This document shows positions 17,385 through 25,144 of a stretch of DNA of 64,000 nt, piece by piece. The stretch is from Aureococcus anophagefferens (Eukaryota; Sar; Pelagophyceae; Pelagomonadales; Pelagomonadaceae), in NCBI RefSeq assembly GCF_000186865.1, contig NW_008705566.1, positions 1,605,699 to 1,669,698 of the forward strand, read 5' to 3'. The stretch's first letter is position 1; each line of letters starts with the position of its first letter. A program made the translations under genes and the position numbers. The notes beneath the pieces were generated by a model that was not told the DNA's origin, ran no database searches, and saw only the letters and a program-made list of their open reading frames with translations.

Positions 17385-18701
17385 TTAGCTCGCGGGCTCC
17401 GCGCGGCGCGGCGGCTTCGTCGGCGGCGTGGGCAGGTCGGCGATCGACAGGCCGCCGAGGGCCGGGAGGTCGTCGTCGTCCGCGACGAGCGCCTCGAGCT
17501 CGCGCTCGAGGCTGCCGTCGTCGTCGTCGGACGTCGTCGCGCGGGCGAGCGCGGCGTCGACGTCCGCGACCTCGTCCATCTCCGCGGCGAGCGCGTCCGT
17601 CGCGGCCTCGACGTCGTCGGCGGATAGGTCCGCGCGGGCCGCGCGGAGCGCGCCGGCGGCGAGCTCGAGGGCCGCGACGACGCTCCGGTCGTCCCACAGC
17701 TTGCGGAGCGCGTCGTAGGGCTTTTCGAAGTGCTCGAAGTGCGCGCCGCGCGCGCGCGCGGCCGCGGCGTCGAGCGCCTTCCAGCGCCGCGCGGCGACGA
17801 CGTCGAAGGCGCCCGTGGCCCGCTTGTTCGCGCGGCAGGCCTCGAGCGCCGCCGCCGCGCGCGCCTCGAGTCTCGCGGTCGCGCGCGCGTGCTTCCGGAG
17901 CGCCGCCCGGAACTGGACCGCGGCCTCGTCGGCGTCCGTCGGGGCCGCGCCGCCGCCGACGCGGACGAGGCCGCGGCGCAGGTCGTAGACGTCCACGTCC
18001 GCGGCGACGCTCGCGCGGCCGCGCGCGACGGCGAAGCGGACGAGGGCCGCGAAGTCGTCGTCGTGCGTCGCGCAGCGCGCGAGCGCGGCCGCCGCCGCCG
18101 CGTCGCCGCAGCTCGCCGCCGCCGCCGCGCAGCAGCCCCGGAGCGTCGCCGGCGGCACGTCGTCGTGCGGCTCGTCGGCGCCCTCGAGCGCGAAGACCCG
18201 CTCTCCCTCCCTGAGCGTCGCCGCGTGGGCCGCGAGCGCGCGCGCGCACCGCTCGAGGGCCGCGTCGGCGACGCGGTACGCGCCGCTCCCGCCGCCGCGC
18301 CAGGACCGCAGCGCCGCGACGGCGCAGCGCGCCGCGTCGCCCGCGGACGCGCGCGACCGCCAGCGCCGCGACCGCTCCGCGTCGTGCGCGAGGGCGTCCG
18401 CGGCCGCGAAGCGCGCCGCGAGGCAGGTCGCGAGGCCCGGCGGCGGGCCGAAGGCGTCGTGCGCTAAAGCGGTTTCGAGGTCGCTTTGGTGGAGAACGAG
18501 CCAGCCGCGCGCCGCCGCGCACTCCTCGACGGCGCGCTGCCAGGTGCTGTGGAAGTCCTCGTCGACCTCTCCATTTTTTTTCGGGATGGAGTAGAGAAAC
18601 TCGATGCGCTCCCGATTAATACCGAGGGCCGACGGGAGCTTGTGTCCCTCCGTGCCTGGTTCGTCGGCAGCTTGCTCGAGGCCCAGACCCAAGCGGACCA
18701 T
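17385..18701 (-). CDS. CHMP7-like ESCRT-III family protein
   Basis: 438 residues from the ATG at 18701. An in-frame ATG further upstream at 18839 would reach toward the divergent gene and is less likely. The first 240 residues, beginning MVRLGLGLEQAADEP and including REWF-like helical repeats, fit the two winged-helix-like N-terminal modules of CHMP7. The C-terminal half has Snf7-type helices: VQFRAALRKHARATARLEAR, WKALDAAAARARGAHFEHF, and an acidic end LERELEALVADDDDLPALGG. CHMP7 recruits other ESCRT-III subunits to the nuclear envelope and endosomes. The assignment rests on domain order and Snf7-like composition. Confidence 0.6.
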   Translation of the reverse strand: MVRLGLGLEQAADEPGTEGHKLPSALGINRERIEFLYSIPKKNGEVDEDFHSTWQRAVEECAAARGWLVLHQSDLETALAHDAFGPPPGLATCLAARFAAADALAHDAERSRRWRSRASAGDAARCAVAALRSWRGGGSGAYRVADAALERCARALAAHAATLREGERVFALEGADEPHDDVPPATLRGCCAAAAASCGDAAAAAALARCATHDDDFAALVRFAVARGRASVAADVDVYDLRRGLVRVGGGAAPTDADEAAVQFRAALRKHARATARLEARAAAALEACRANKRATGAFDVVAARRWKALDAAAARARGAHFEHFEKPYDALRKLWDDRSVVAALELAAGALRAARADLSADDVEAATDALAAEMDEVADVDAALARATTSDDDDGSLERELEALVADDDDLPALGGLSIADLPTPPTKPPRRAEPAS

Positions 18702-18919
18702 CGTCTTTTGCCGTGCGGCAAATCTGCGGCAAGTCGCCAAATTTACTCTTCGTTGCCCTCGTGGCGCGCGCTGGACGCGCGTTCGGGGCGTGCGCGGCTC
18801 GACGTGGCAAACAGAGGCGCGCCGGCGTCGACCAGACAACGTTTACGGAGCGTGCGCCACAAGAAGAAGCGCTCGAAGAGGCGGAAGCGGCGCATCGGCC
18901 CCAAACAAACAAGTACTGC

Positions 18920-19831
18920 ATGATGGCGCGCTGCCTCTCCCTGTCTCTACTCACGAGAACCGTCGCCGCCTTCGGCATGCCCGCCGTCAAGAGGGCCCGG
19001 TCGACGCTCGTCGTCGCGCCCGCCGACGGCCAGACCTTCGCCGTCGCCGGCGACAGCGCGGACAAGATCACGCTGCTCCTCGACGACGTGAAGGCGAAGA
19101 TCTGCGTGCGGACGCAGCTCGAGGGCCGGGAGCCCTCGCCGGAGACGTGCCTGCAGAACGTCGGCAGCGTCGACCTCTTCAACGTGCCGCGCGGCGGCCT
19201 CCGGCTCCTCGTGCGCGACGCGGACCGCGAGGAGTCGCTGTCGATCGCCGTCGCGAAGACGAAGGAGTTCGTGCCCGGCGACGACTGGCGCGAGGTCGGC
19301 GAGAAGGCCGTGCCCGCGGGCCTCGACATCCGCCTGCCCCTCGACGGCGCGGCCAAGGTCGCGCGCGTGCCGCCGACGTGGCGGCTCCAGCTCTACGTCG
19401 AGCCGCCGGACGGCCGGCCGGGCTTCTGGCGCGCGGACGTGACGCGCGACACGCCCATCCGCGCCCTCGAGGCGGACCTCCGGAAATGGCTCGCGGGCCG
19501 CGGCGCGTCCGCGCTCCCGAGCCTCGCGCTCGGCGACGGCCGGCCGTTCCACGCGGCCGCGACGGCCGGTTTGGTGAACCTCTTCGCGCACCAGCACGAC
19601 CTCGCCTGCGTCTGGACGCGGCCGACGGCACCGCCCGCCCCCGAGGCGCCCGTCGTGCTCACGCGCGACGCGCCGCCCGCGAAGGTCGAGGCGCCCGCGG
19701 ACGAGGCTCCCGACGCGCCCGTCGTGCTCACGCGGGACGCGCCCGCGAAGGCCACCTGGGCCGCGGGCGGGCCGCTCCGCGTCGTGCGTCCGCCCGCGGG
19801 TTTCACCGACGCCGCCGCGGCGATTCGGTAA
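18920..19831 (+). CDS. Plastid-type protein of unknown function
   Basis: 303 residues (or 302 from the adjacent second ATG). The start MMARCLSLSLLTRTVAAFGM is a signal peptide ending in AAF, followed by a basic stretch (PAVKRARS), the pattern of a secondary-plastid presequence. The body contains two compact beta-rich segments; the second (WRLQLYVEPPDGRPGFWRAD to HDLACVW) is vaguely ubiquitin-like. A 20-residue spacer contains APVVLTRDAP twice. I do not recognise the family. It converges on the TMEM97-like gene with only 7 bases between stops. Confidence 0.7.
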   Translation: MMARCLSLSLLTRTVAAFGMPAVKRARSTLVVAPADGQTFAVAGDSADKITLLLDDVKAKICVRTQLEGREPSPETCLQNVGSVDLFNVPRGGLRLLVRDADREESLSIAVAKTKEFVPGDDWREVGEKAVPAGLDIRLPLDGAAKVARVPPTWRLQLYVEPPDGRPGFWRADVTRDTPIRALEADLRKWLAGRGASALPSLALGDGRPFHAAATAGLVNLFAHQHDLACVWTRPTAPPAPEAPVVLTRDAPPAKVEAPADEAPDAPVVLTRDAPAKATWAAGGPLRVVRPPAGFTDAAAAIR

Positions 19832-19838
19832 GCATTTT

Positions 19839-20366
19839 TCACGCTGCTTTATCGATGTGTGGTGTGGCGGAAAACGACGCGACGATGCAGAGCGGCACGA
19901 CGAGGTAGGGCAGGTAGATGAGCGCGAGGCGCGCGCGCGTCGCCGCGGCCGCGTCCGCGCGGAGCAGGATCTCGCCGAGGATGGGCACCATCGTCGTCGC
20001 GACGTGCGAACCGTAGGCGACGAACGCCCAGCGGAGGCGCGCCTCGGTCTTCGCGAGGAGCGATCGACACGCGACGAAGAAGAACGGCAGCTGCAGCACG
20101 ACCTCGACGAGGATGAGGCTCCGGAACCAGGTCGGCGGCGCGCCCATCAAGAAGTCGCCGTTCGTTTCGACGTGAAAATCCAACAACTTCGCGGCGATGT
20201 GCGGGTAGAGCGCGCGCGGCAGCAGCGCCTGCGAGTCGATGAACATCGTGATCGGGATGTGGCTCGCGAAGTAAGCTAAGTAGAGCTTCCGCGCCAGCGA
20301 TCCCACGCTTATGCAGCGCAGATCATAGCTTGGCTTGGCCTCCAGAGTGCGGCAATTGGCCGGCAT
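19839..20366 (-). CDS. TMEM97/sigma-2 receptor-like EXPERA protein
   Basis: 175 residues with four predicted membrane helices. Family hallmarks are YLAYFASHIPITMFIDSQAL at the first helix and DFLMGAPPTWFRSLILVEVV before the second. The EXPERA group includes emopamil-binding sterol isomerases, TM6SF and TMEM97, which act in the ER on sterols and lipid transport. The acidic residues expected to line the pocket (Asp in FIDSQ, Glu in LVEVV) are present. The first 20 residues may be a leader or unnecessary extension, and a later start is possible. Confidence 0.8.
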   Translation of the reverse strand: MPANCRTLEAKPSYDLRCISVGSLARKLYLAYFASHIPITMFIDSQALLPRALYPHIAAKLLDFHVETNGDFLMGAPPTWFRSLILVEVVLQLPFFFVACRSLLAKTEARLRWAFVAYGSHVATTMVPILGEILLRADAAAATRARLALIYLPYLVVPLCIVASFSATPHIDKAA

Positions 20367-20398
20367 AGCTGCTCGCGTCCCGCTGCGGGCTGTCTGCG

Positions 20399-20495
20399 AG
20401 GCGCGCAGCGGGCGTCACGAGCGCAAGCCGGTTACGCTGCGGGCGTCACGAGAGCAAGCGCGTCACACTGCGGGCGTCACACGAGAGCAAGCACG
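20399..20495 (+). repeat. Three diverged copies of a ~31-bp repeat
   Basis: The segment GCGGGCGTCACGAGMGCAAGC occurs near 20405, 20436 and 20467 with 31-base spacing and small changes (the third has an extra AC). It fills the region upstream of both the TMEM97-like gene and the glycosyltransferase gene. Confidence 0.8.
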
Positions 20496-20594
20496 GTGGG
20501 CGTGCAGGTCGCCCTGCGGCCATCTGAGAGCGCTGGAAGTCGGGGTAAACGTGCCTCTGTTTAACATGTCCTTGAACATACAAAGTCGCGCGCG

Positions 20595-22005
20595 ATGGCG
20601 CGCGCAGCCCGAATCGGGCTGCTATTGTTGCTCTGCGCGCCCATTGTAGAACCCTACGCCATCCCGAACCTCACGGCGCCGCACCCCATCAACGCGTCCT
20701 GCGTGCTGCGCAAGCTGCCCCAGCCCTGGGCGGCGCGCATCCACTTTTTTTCCTACGTCGCGAGCGACCTCTACCACATGCTCGCGCACGCGCTGCGCTA
20801 CTACCGGCGCCTCGGCGTCGACTTTGAAAAGCGAGCGAAGTTCGTCGTGCACAACGCGTCGGGCCCGAGCGTGCTCGCCAAGGCGACGACGTACCTGGAA
20901 CGCTACGGCGCGCGCTACGACGTCTCGAACGCGTGGAGCTCGGCGATGAAGCGCCAGGCGGCGAACGCCTACCTGGCGTCGCTGCCGGCGGACGCCTGGC
21001 TCGTCTACCCGGACCTCGACGAGTTCTTCGCGTTCCCCTGCGAGCTGCCCGCGGTGATGCGGAACGGCAGCTTCCTCTCGGGCGCGATGGTCGACCGCGT
21101 GGCCTACGACTGGCGCCTCGCGGGGCTCCACGCCCTGCCGGCGGCCGCCAAGGAGTCGCGCGAGTACGCCATCGACCACCAGTTCCCGCGGAGCTGCGCG
21201 CTCACGGAGAAATTGTTCCAGACGAACGCGCACACGTCTGTGTGGAAATCAAATCTTCAACCCGACTTCAATTTGCGCGTATTTCAAAGTTTGACTCTGC
21301 TTAGAGAACTCGACGAGAGCAATCGATTCGTCCAAAAATCAGCCGAATCGACTTCGAATTGACTGAGCTAGAGAATTTCAAAGTTTGGTCGGGACGTCCC
21401 AAACCAGTGGTTGATTTCCACGCAGGCACAAGTACACGCTCGTGCCGGCGCGCGACGCCGCGGGCAGCCCGCTGGCCTACATCAACGCCCACTCCGTGAC
21501 CTGCCGGGGCGACCCGGACCGGCCCGAGCCGCGGCGCCGCCTCGCGAAGCGCCACGCGCAGCGCGCGATCGGCTGCGCGGGCGTCGTCGTCCACCGGGGC
21601 CCGGACATCGCGCACTACGGCTTCACCAAGGTCACGGTGCCCATGATGGAGCGCAAGCTCGAGACCTACCGCGCGCTCTACGCCGCCGAGGGCACGACGT
21701 CGTCCCTCGACGCCGTCGCGCACTACGAGCGGCTCCGCGACAACTTCGAGTGGTGCGCGAAGACGCGGAGCTACCAGTTCACGGCCGAGGCGCGGCGGCG
21801 CGTCGGGACCATGTGCGCGCCCCTCGGGGCCGACGCGGAGGACGAGCGCCCGGACATGGTCCTCTGCCACCCGCGGCCGACGAGGGCGCCGACGCCGCGG
21901 CCCTCGCGGAGCTTCCGGCCGACGCGACGGCCGACGCCGCGGCCGACGCCGGAGCCGACGCGGTCCTTCGCGCCGACGAACGCGTCCCGGGTTCTATCAT
22001 CGTAG
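20595..22005 (+). CDS. GT92-like glycosyltransferase, split by an introner
   Basis: Exons 20595-21235 and 21426-22005 give about 406 residues. A signal peptide or anchor (ARIGLLLLLCAPIVEPYAIP) is followed by a GT-A type core: FFSYVASDLYHMLAHALRYY, then WLVYPDLDEFFAFPC with the DxD-like DLDEF expected to hold the nucleotide-sugar metal. Exon 2 resumes at HKYTLVPA, contains VVHRGPDIAHYGFTKV as in family 92 enzymes, and ends in a Pro/Thr/Arg-rich tail. Predicted role: a Golgi or secreted-pathway galactosyl- or related transferase. The joint uses donor GTCTGT and acceptor CACGCAG and keeps frame, adding Thr-His relative to an element-free target. The last 9 bases overlap the end of the next gene on the other strand. 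Confidence 0.72.
21238..21425 (+). mobile_element. Introner element 1 (intron-forming TIR element)
   Basis: 188 bp with terminal inverted repeats: the left end CTGTGTGGAAATCAA matches the complement of the right end (CTGCGTGGAAATCAA) at 14 of 15 positions. It is flanked by 8-bp near-duplications, GCACACGT (21230-21237) and GCACAAGT (21426-21433). It is much more A/T-rich than the host exon and carries stops in all useful frames. The right tip CAG is the splice acceptor and the GT closing the left duplication serves as donor. An internal core CCAAAAATCAGCCGAATCG (21332-21350) is shared with the second element in this window. Confidence 0.85.
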
Positions 22006-22977
22006 GGGTCTCGACGCGCGCCGGCCGGGTCGCAGGCGGCCGCGCTCCGCCGCCGGGAGCGCCGGGAGCGCCCCGCCCTTCGCCTTGCCCTTGGCGAAGG
22101 CCGCGGCGGCGCGCGCGACGGCGCGCGTCGGCTTCGGCTTCGCCGAGGCCGCGGCGGCGCGCGCGACGCCCTGGGTCGGCTTCGGCCTCGCGAAGGCCGC
22201 CGCGGCGCGCGCGACGGCTCCGCTCGGCCCGGCGGCCGCGGGCGCGGCCCGCGCGAAGCGCAGGAGCGCCCGGAGCCACTCGAAGCAGCTCTCGAGCGCC
22301 CGCAGGAGAGGCTCGTCGCCCTCGGGGAGGCCGCGCGCGACGGCGGTCCAGGCGACGCCGTCGAGCGCCGCCGCGAGCGCGGCGGCCAGGTCCGGGTCCG
22401 CGTCGTCCGGCCGCCGCCGGAGCAGGTCCCCCGTGAACGACGGCGCGGCTATGCGCCGCGCCGGGCGCGCGCTCGCGGCGCCGGGCTTGTCCGCCGCGCG
22501 GACGAGCGCCGCGGCGAAGCTTCGCGCCTCCTCGCCGGCCGCGTCGCCCTCGAGCCACGCGGCGAGGCGCGCGAAGACGTCGCGCGAGCAGGCGGCGGCG
22601 ACGCCGCGGTGCGTGACGAAGACCCGCAGGCGCGCGAGGTCCGCCTCGGACGCGGCCGGCGCCGCGGCCGGCGCCGGGGTCTCCGCCTCGCTCGCCGGCT
22701 TCGAAGCGCGCCGGTTGCCCCAGACGACGACGCGCGCCCAGGAGCGGTGCCAGATCATCTCCACGAGCTCGTCGGCGGCGTAGCGCGCCGGGTCGAGGTG
22801 CTTCGCGGCCTCCGCCGGGTTTGGCGCCAGGGCGCATAAAATGCGATGTACGATTGGCTTTGGCAGCACCGCCAGGCCATTGCCGGGCCGCGCCGCCGCG
22901 AGCACGAGGACGAGGGCATCTTTCAGCTTCGCCGGCGACGGCGCGAAGAAGCCGCCGGGGCGCCGGACGGGCTTCAT
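21997..22977 (-). CDS. Hypothetical protein with C-terminal VARAAAAFAK repeats
   Basis: 326 residues. The N-terminal region (KDALVLVLAAARPGNGLAVL, HLDPARYAADELVEMIWHRS, VVVWGNRR) reads like a folded helical domain. The middle is Ala-rich. The C-terminus holds three copies of an 18-residue basic unit built on VARAAAAFAKPKPT, similar in style to histone-H1-type lysine/alanine tails, so nucleic-acid binding is possible. I do not recognise the family. Its stop overlaps the last codons of the glycosyltransferase gene tail to tail. Confidence 0.55.
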   Translation of the reverse strand: MKPVRRPGGFFAPSPAKLKDALVLVLAAARPGNGLAVLPKPIVHRILCALAPNPAEAAKHLDPARYAADELVEMIWHRSWARVVVWGNRRASKPASEAETPAPAAAPAASEADLARLRVFVTHRGVAAACSRDVFARLAAWLEGDAAGEEARSFAAALVRAADKPGAASARPARRIAAPSFTGDLLRRRPDDADPDLAAALAAALDGVAWTAVARGLPEGDEPLLRALESCFEWLRALLRFARAAPAAAGPSGAVARAAAAFARPKPTQGVARAAAASAKPKPTRAVARAAAAFAKGKAKGGALPALPAAERGRLRPGRRASRPLR

Positions 22978-22988
22978 CGTTACGTTAG

Positions 22989-23064
22989 CATGTCCATGCT
23001 GCCCTCGCTTTTATCAACTTCGTTATGTCGCATGTCCATGCGCTTTTATCAACTTCACTAATCC
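22989..23064 (+). repeat. Two tandem ~40-bp units in an intergenic region
   Basis: CATGTCCATG followed by CGCTTTTATCAACTTC occurs twice, starting at 22989 and 23031 (42-base spacing; the second copy lacks a few internal bases). It lies directly upstream of the ATG of the minus-strand hypothetical gene and may hold its promoter. The rest of 22978-23246 shows nothing recognisable. Confidence 0.8.
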
Positions 23065-23246
23065 TTAATTACCCAAAGTTTACCAGATGTTACCCATCAA
23101 CACACGACTCGTGCCACATGCCGATGTGCTCTAGCTTTGCTCACTGGTGAAGCATCCACGCTTCCAACCGAGCAGTGTCGGCCCTGTTTGTGGCGCGTCA
23201 TACGGAACTTGCATGAACCACTACGCGTGGACGGTCTCGTTGAGCG

Positions 23247-23927
23247 ATGAGGGTCCTTGCGCCCCTCCTCGTCCTGGGCGCGGCCGCGTTCCTCGGGGAG
23301 ATGCCGCGGCGTGCGCGCCGCTTGCGACGCGACGCGCGCCGGCGGGGGGCCGAGCTCGACGTCGACCCGTTCGCCGTGCTCGGGCTGGACGCGGCGGCCC
23401 TCGCCGCAATGGATCCGCGGAGCCGCGACGCGGCGGTGCGAGCCGCGTACCGCGCCGCGGCGCTGGCGTCGCACCCGGACACGTCGGCGACGGAGCGCGG
23501 CGACCGCTTCGCGCTCGTCAAGCGCGCCGCGGACGCGCTGAAGCGCGAGGACGATTTCGAGAGGCTCGCGCGGGCCCACGCGGCGGCGCGCGACGACTCG
23601 CTGGCGGCGCTCTGGCGCGACGAGGTCCGGGAGTGGTCCGTCGAGCGGCTCGCGGCGCACCTGCGGGACGAGGGCGCGCCTGAGCCGGTCGTCGCCGCGT
23701 TCGTCGAGGAGGACGTCGACGGCCGCGAGGTCGTCGGCGTGCCCCAATGGGAGGGCGACGACGTCGACCACTTCATCTGGGCGCTCCGCTGGCTGGGCAC
23801 CGAGGACGAGGCCGTCGCCGCGCGGACGGAGAAAATCCTCCGCGACCTCGCGGGCCGCGAACGCGGCGCGAATTTCGTCCGGCGCGACGGCGCCCAGGGG
23901 CGGCGGGCCGATAGGACCAATTTCTAG
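23247..23927 (+). CDS. Plastid-type J-domain protein with SAM-like C-terminus
   Basis: 226 residues. A signal peptide with Ala-Ala-Ala-Phe at its end (PLLVLGAAAF) and a basic stretch (PRRARRLRRDARRRG) form a secondary-plastid presequence. A J-domain runs about 40-105 (DPFAVLGLDAAALAAM, AAYRAAALASHPDTS) with an intact HPD. The C-terminal half resembles a SAM-type helical module (WSVERLAAHLRDEGAPEPVV, FVEEDVDGREVVGV). Predicted role: a plastid cochaperone that activates an Hsp70, with a protein-binding tail. The combination is unfamiliar to me. Confidence 0.75.
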   Translation: MRVLAPLLVLGAAAFLGEMPRRARRLRRDARRRGAELDVDPFAVLGLDAAALAAMDPRSRDAAVRAAYRAAALASHPDTSATERGDRFALVKRAADALKREDDFERLARAHAAARDDSLAALWRDEVREWSVERLAAHLRDEGAPEPVVAAFVEEDVDGREVVGVPQWEGDDVDHFIWALRWLGTEDEAVAARTEKILRDLAGRERGANFVRRDGAQGRRADRTNF

Positions 23928-23987
23928 ATCCGTCTCTTTTTAGGAGCCGTCGTATGCTCACGCGTGGGCGGCTATCATATCGTTTAC

Positions 23988-24962
23988 CTACAGCTCGGCC
24001 CAGCCGAAGCCCGCGGGCTTGTTCGCCTTGGCCTCGGCGACCTTGTCCGCGTAGTCGATCGCGAGCTGGGCGCGCTGGGCCCAGTCAGGGCCGACGCCGT
24101 CGTGGGCGCCGGCGATGGCGGGCTCGAAGGCCTCGGAGCTCACGAGGCAGAGCTCCAGGCCGTTGACGTCCGTCACGATGGCGATGAGCAGCACGCCGAG
24201 CCCCGTCTCCTCGTTGATCTCCTGGAGCTCGTGGACCACGCGGTCCGGCTCGTCGCGCGCGAGCTGATCGTAGATCGCCCGCACCCGCGCCGCCGGCAGG
24301 GAGAAGGCGTTGCGGCCGTCGTGCTGCGTCGGGACGACGGCGTCGCCCTCGTGGAAGTCGAAGACGACGGACTCGGCCTCGTCCGCGGCGAAGTAGACGC
24401 GCTCGCCCGTGCCGTGGGGCGCCGCGGCCATGCCGAGCGTCTTCGCGTACCAGGCCGCCGTCGCCCTCGGGTCCGCGACCTCGAAGTGGACGGATTTGAA
24501 GGGCTCGCGGCGGCCGGCGGGCCGGTCGCGGAGCTTGAACGCGTAGCCGTCCGGGCCGACGACGGACGTGCCGTGCACGCTGTAGCCCAGCGCCGTCGCG
24601 CGCGCCGCCGCCGCCGCCGCGTCGTCGACGTACATCTCGAAGAGGTGGAGGCCGGAGCCGCGCGCGTAGCCGTCGACGCCGTAGTTGTACGTGATCTCGA
24701 GCGCGTAGGCCTCGTCCTCGGCGCGCGTGCCGACCATGGTCTTGCTCCAGGGCACGGCGTAGTCGCCGTTGCACGTGATCGGGCAGGCCTCCGGGTTCTC
24801 CTCGTGGCGCAGCACGACGAGGCCCAGGACCCGGGTCGTGAACTCGAGCGTCGCGTGCAGGTCCGACGTGCGGATGACGTAGTGGGCCGCCGGGCCGGGC
24901 CGCGTCCCGCCCGCGGCACTGGCGGCCGCGACGACGAGCGCGAAGCGCAGCGGCGCGAGCAT
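23988..24962 (-). CDS. GLOD4-like glyoxalase/VOC-fold protein
   Basis: 324 residues from the ATG at 24962 (MLAPLRFALVVAAASAAGG, a likely signal peptide). Two vicinal-oxygen-chelate halves are visible. The first begins HYVIRTSDLHATLEFTTRVL and contains SKTMVGTRAEDEAYALEITY and NYGVDGY, wording typical of glyoxalase-domain-containing protein 4. The second begins KSVHFEVADPRATAAWYAKT. GLOD4 homologues have an uncertain substrate and lack proven glyoxalase I activity, so only the fold is assigned. The hydrophobic N-terminus suggests an organelle or secretory location, unlike the cytosolic/mitochondrial animal form. Confidence 0.85.
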   Translation of the reverse strand: MLAPLRFALVVAAASAAGGTRPGPAAHYVIRTSDLHATLEFTTRVLGLVVLRHEENPEACPITCNGDYAVPWSKTMVGTRAEDEAYALEITYNYGVDGYARGSGLHLFEMYVDDAAAAAARATALGYSVHGTSVVGPDGYAFKLRDRPAGRREPFKSVHFEVADPRATAAWYAKTLGMAAAPHGTGERVYFAADEAESVVFDFHEGDAVVPTQHDGRNAFSLPAARVRAIYDQLARDEPDRVVHELQEINEETGLGVLLIAIVTDVNGLELCLVSSEAFEPAIAGAHDGVGPDWAQRAQLAIDYADKVAEAKANKPAGFGWAEL

Positions 24963-25144
24963 GGCTTCGCTGCCGACGCCGATGGAGGCGAACCAAGAGC
25001 TTGTGGGCCCACAATAAAAAGGCACACAAATAGTCAACAAAATCGGTATCTTACTTCCATAACAGCCGCGTTGGACCTGGGGCAGCGTCTCGCGGCGGTC
25101 GTCGTGCGCCGCGCCGACCGCGCGAGCGGCGCCGGTTCGCGACG

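Noticed and set aside
17335..17392. Repeated ACAAAAGGCGCTT near the end of the SGNH hydrolase gene.
   Set aside because: Only two short copies; probably a small local duplication of the gene's 3' end with no further meaning.
20399..20495. Short direct repeats that could suggest a CRISPR array.
   Set aside because: Three diverged copies with no conserved spacer lengths, in a eukaryotic setting; simple tandem duplication explains them.
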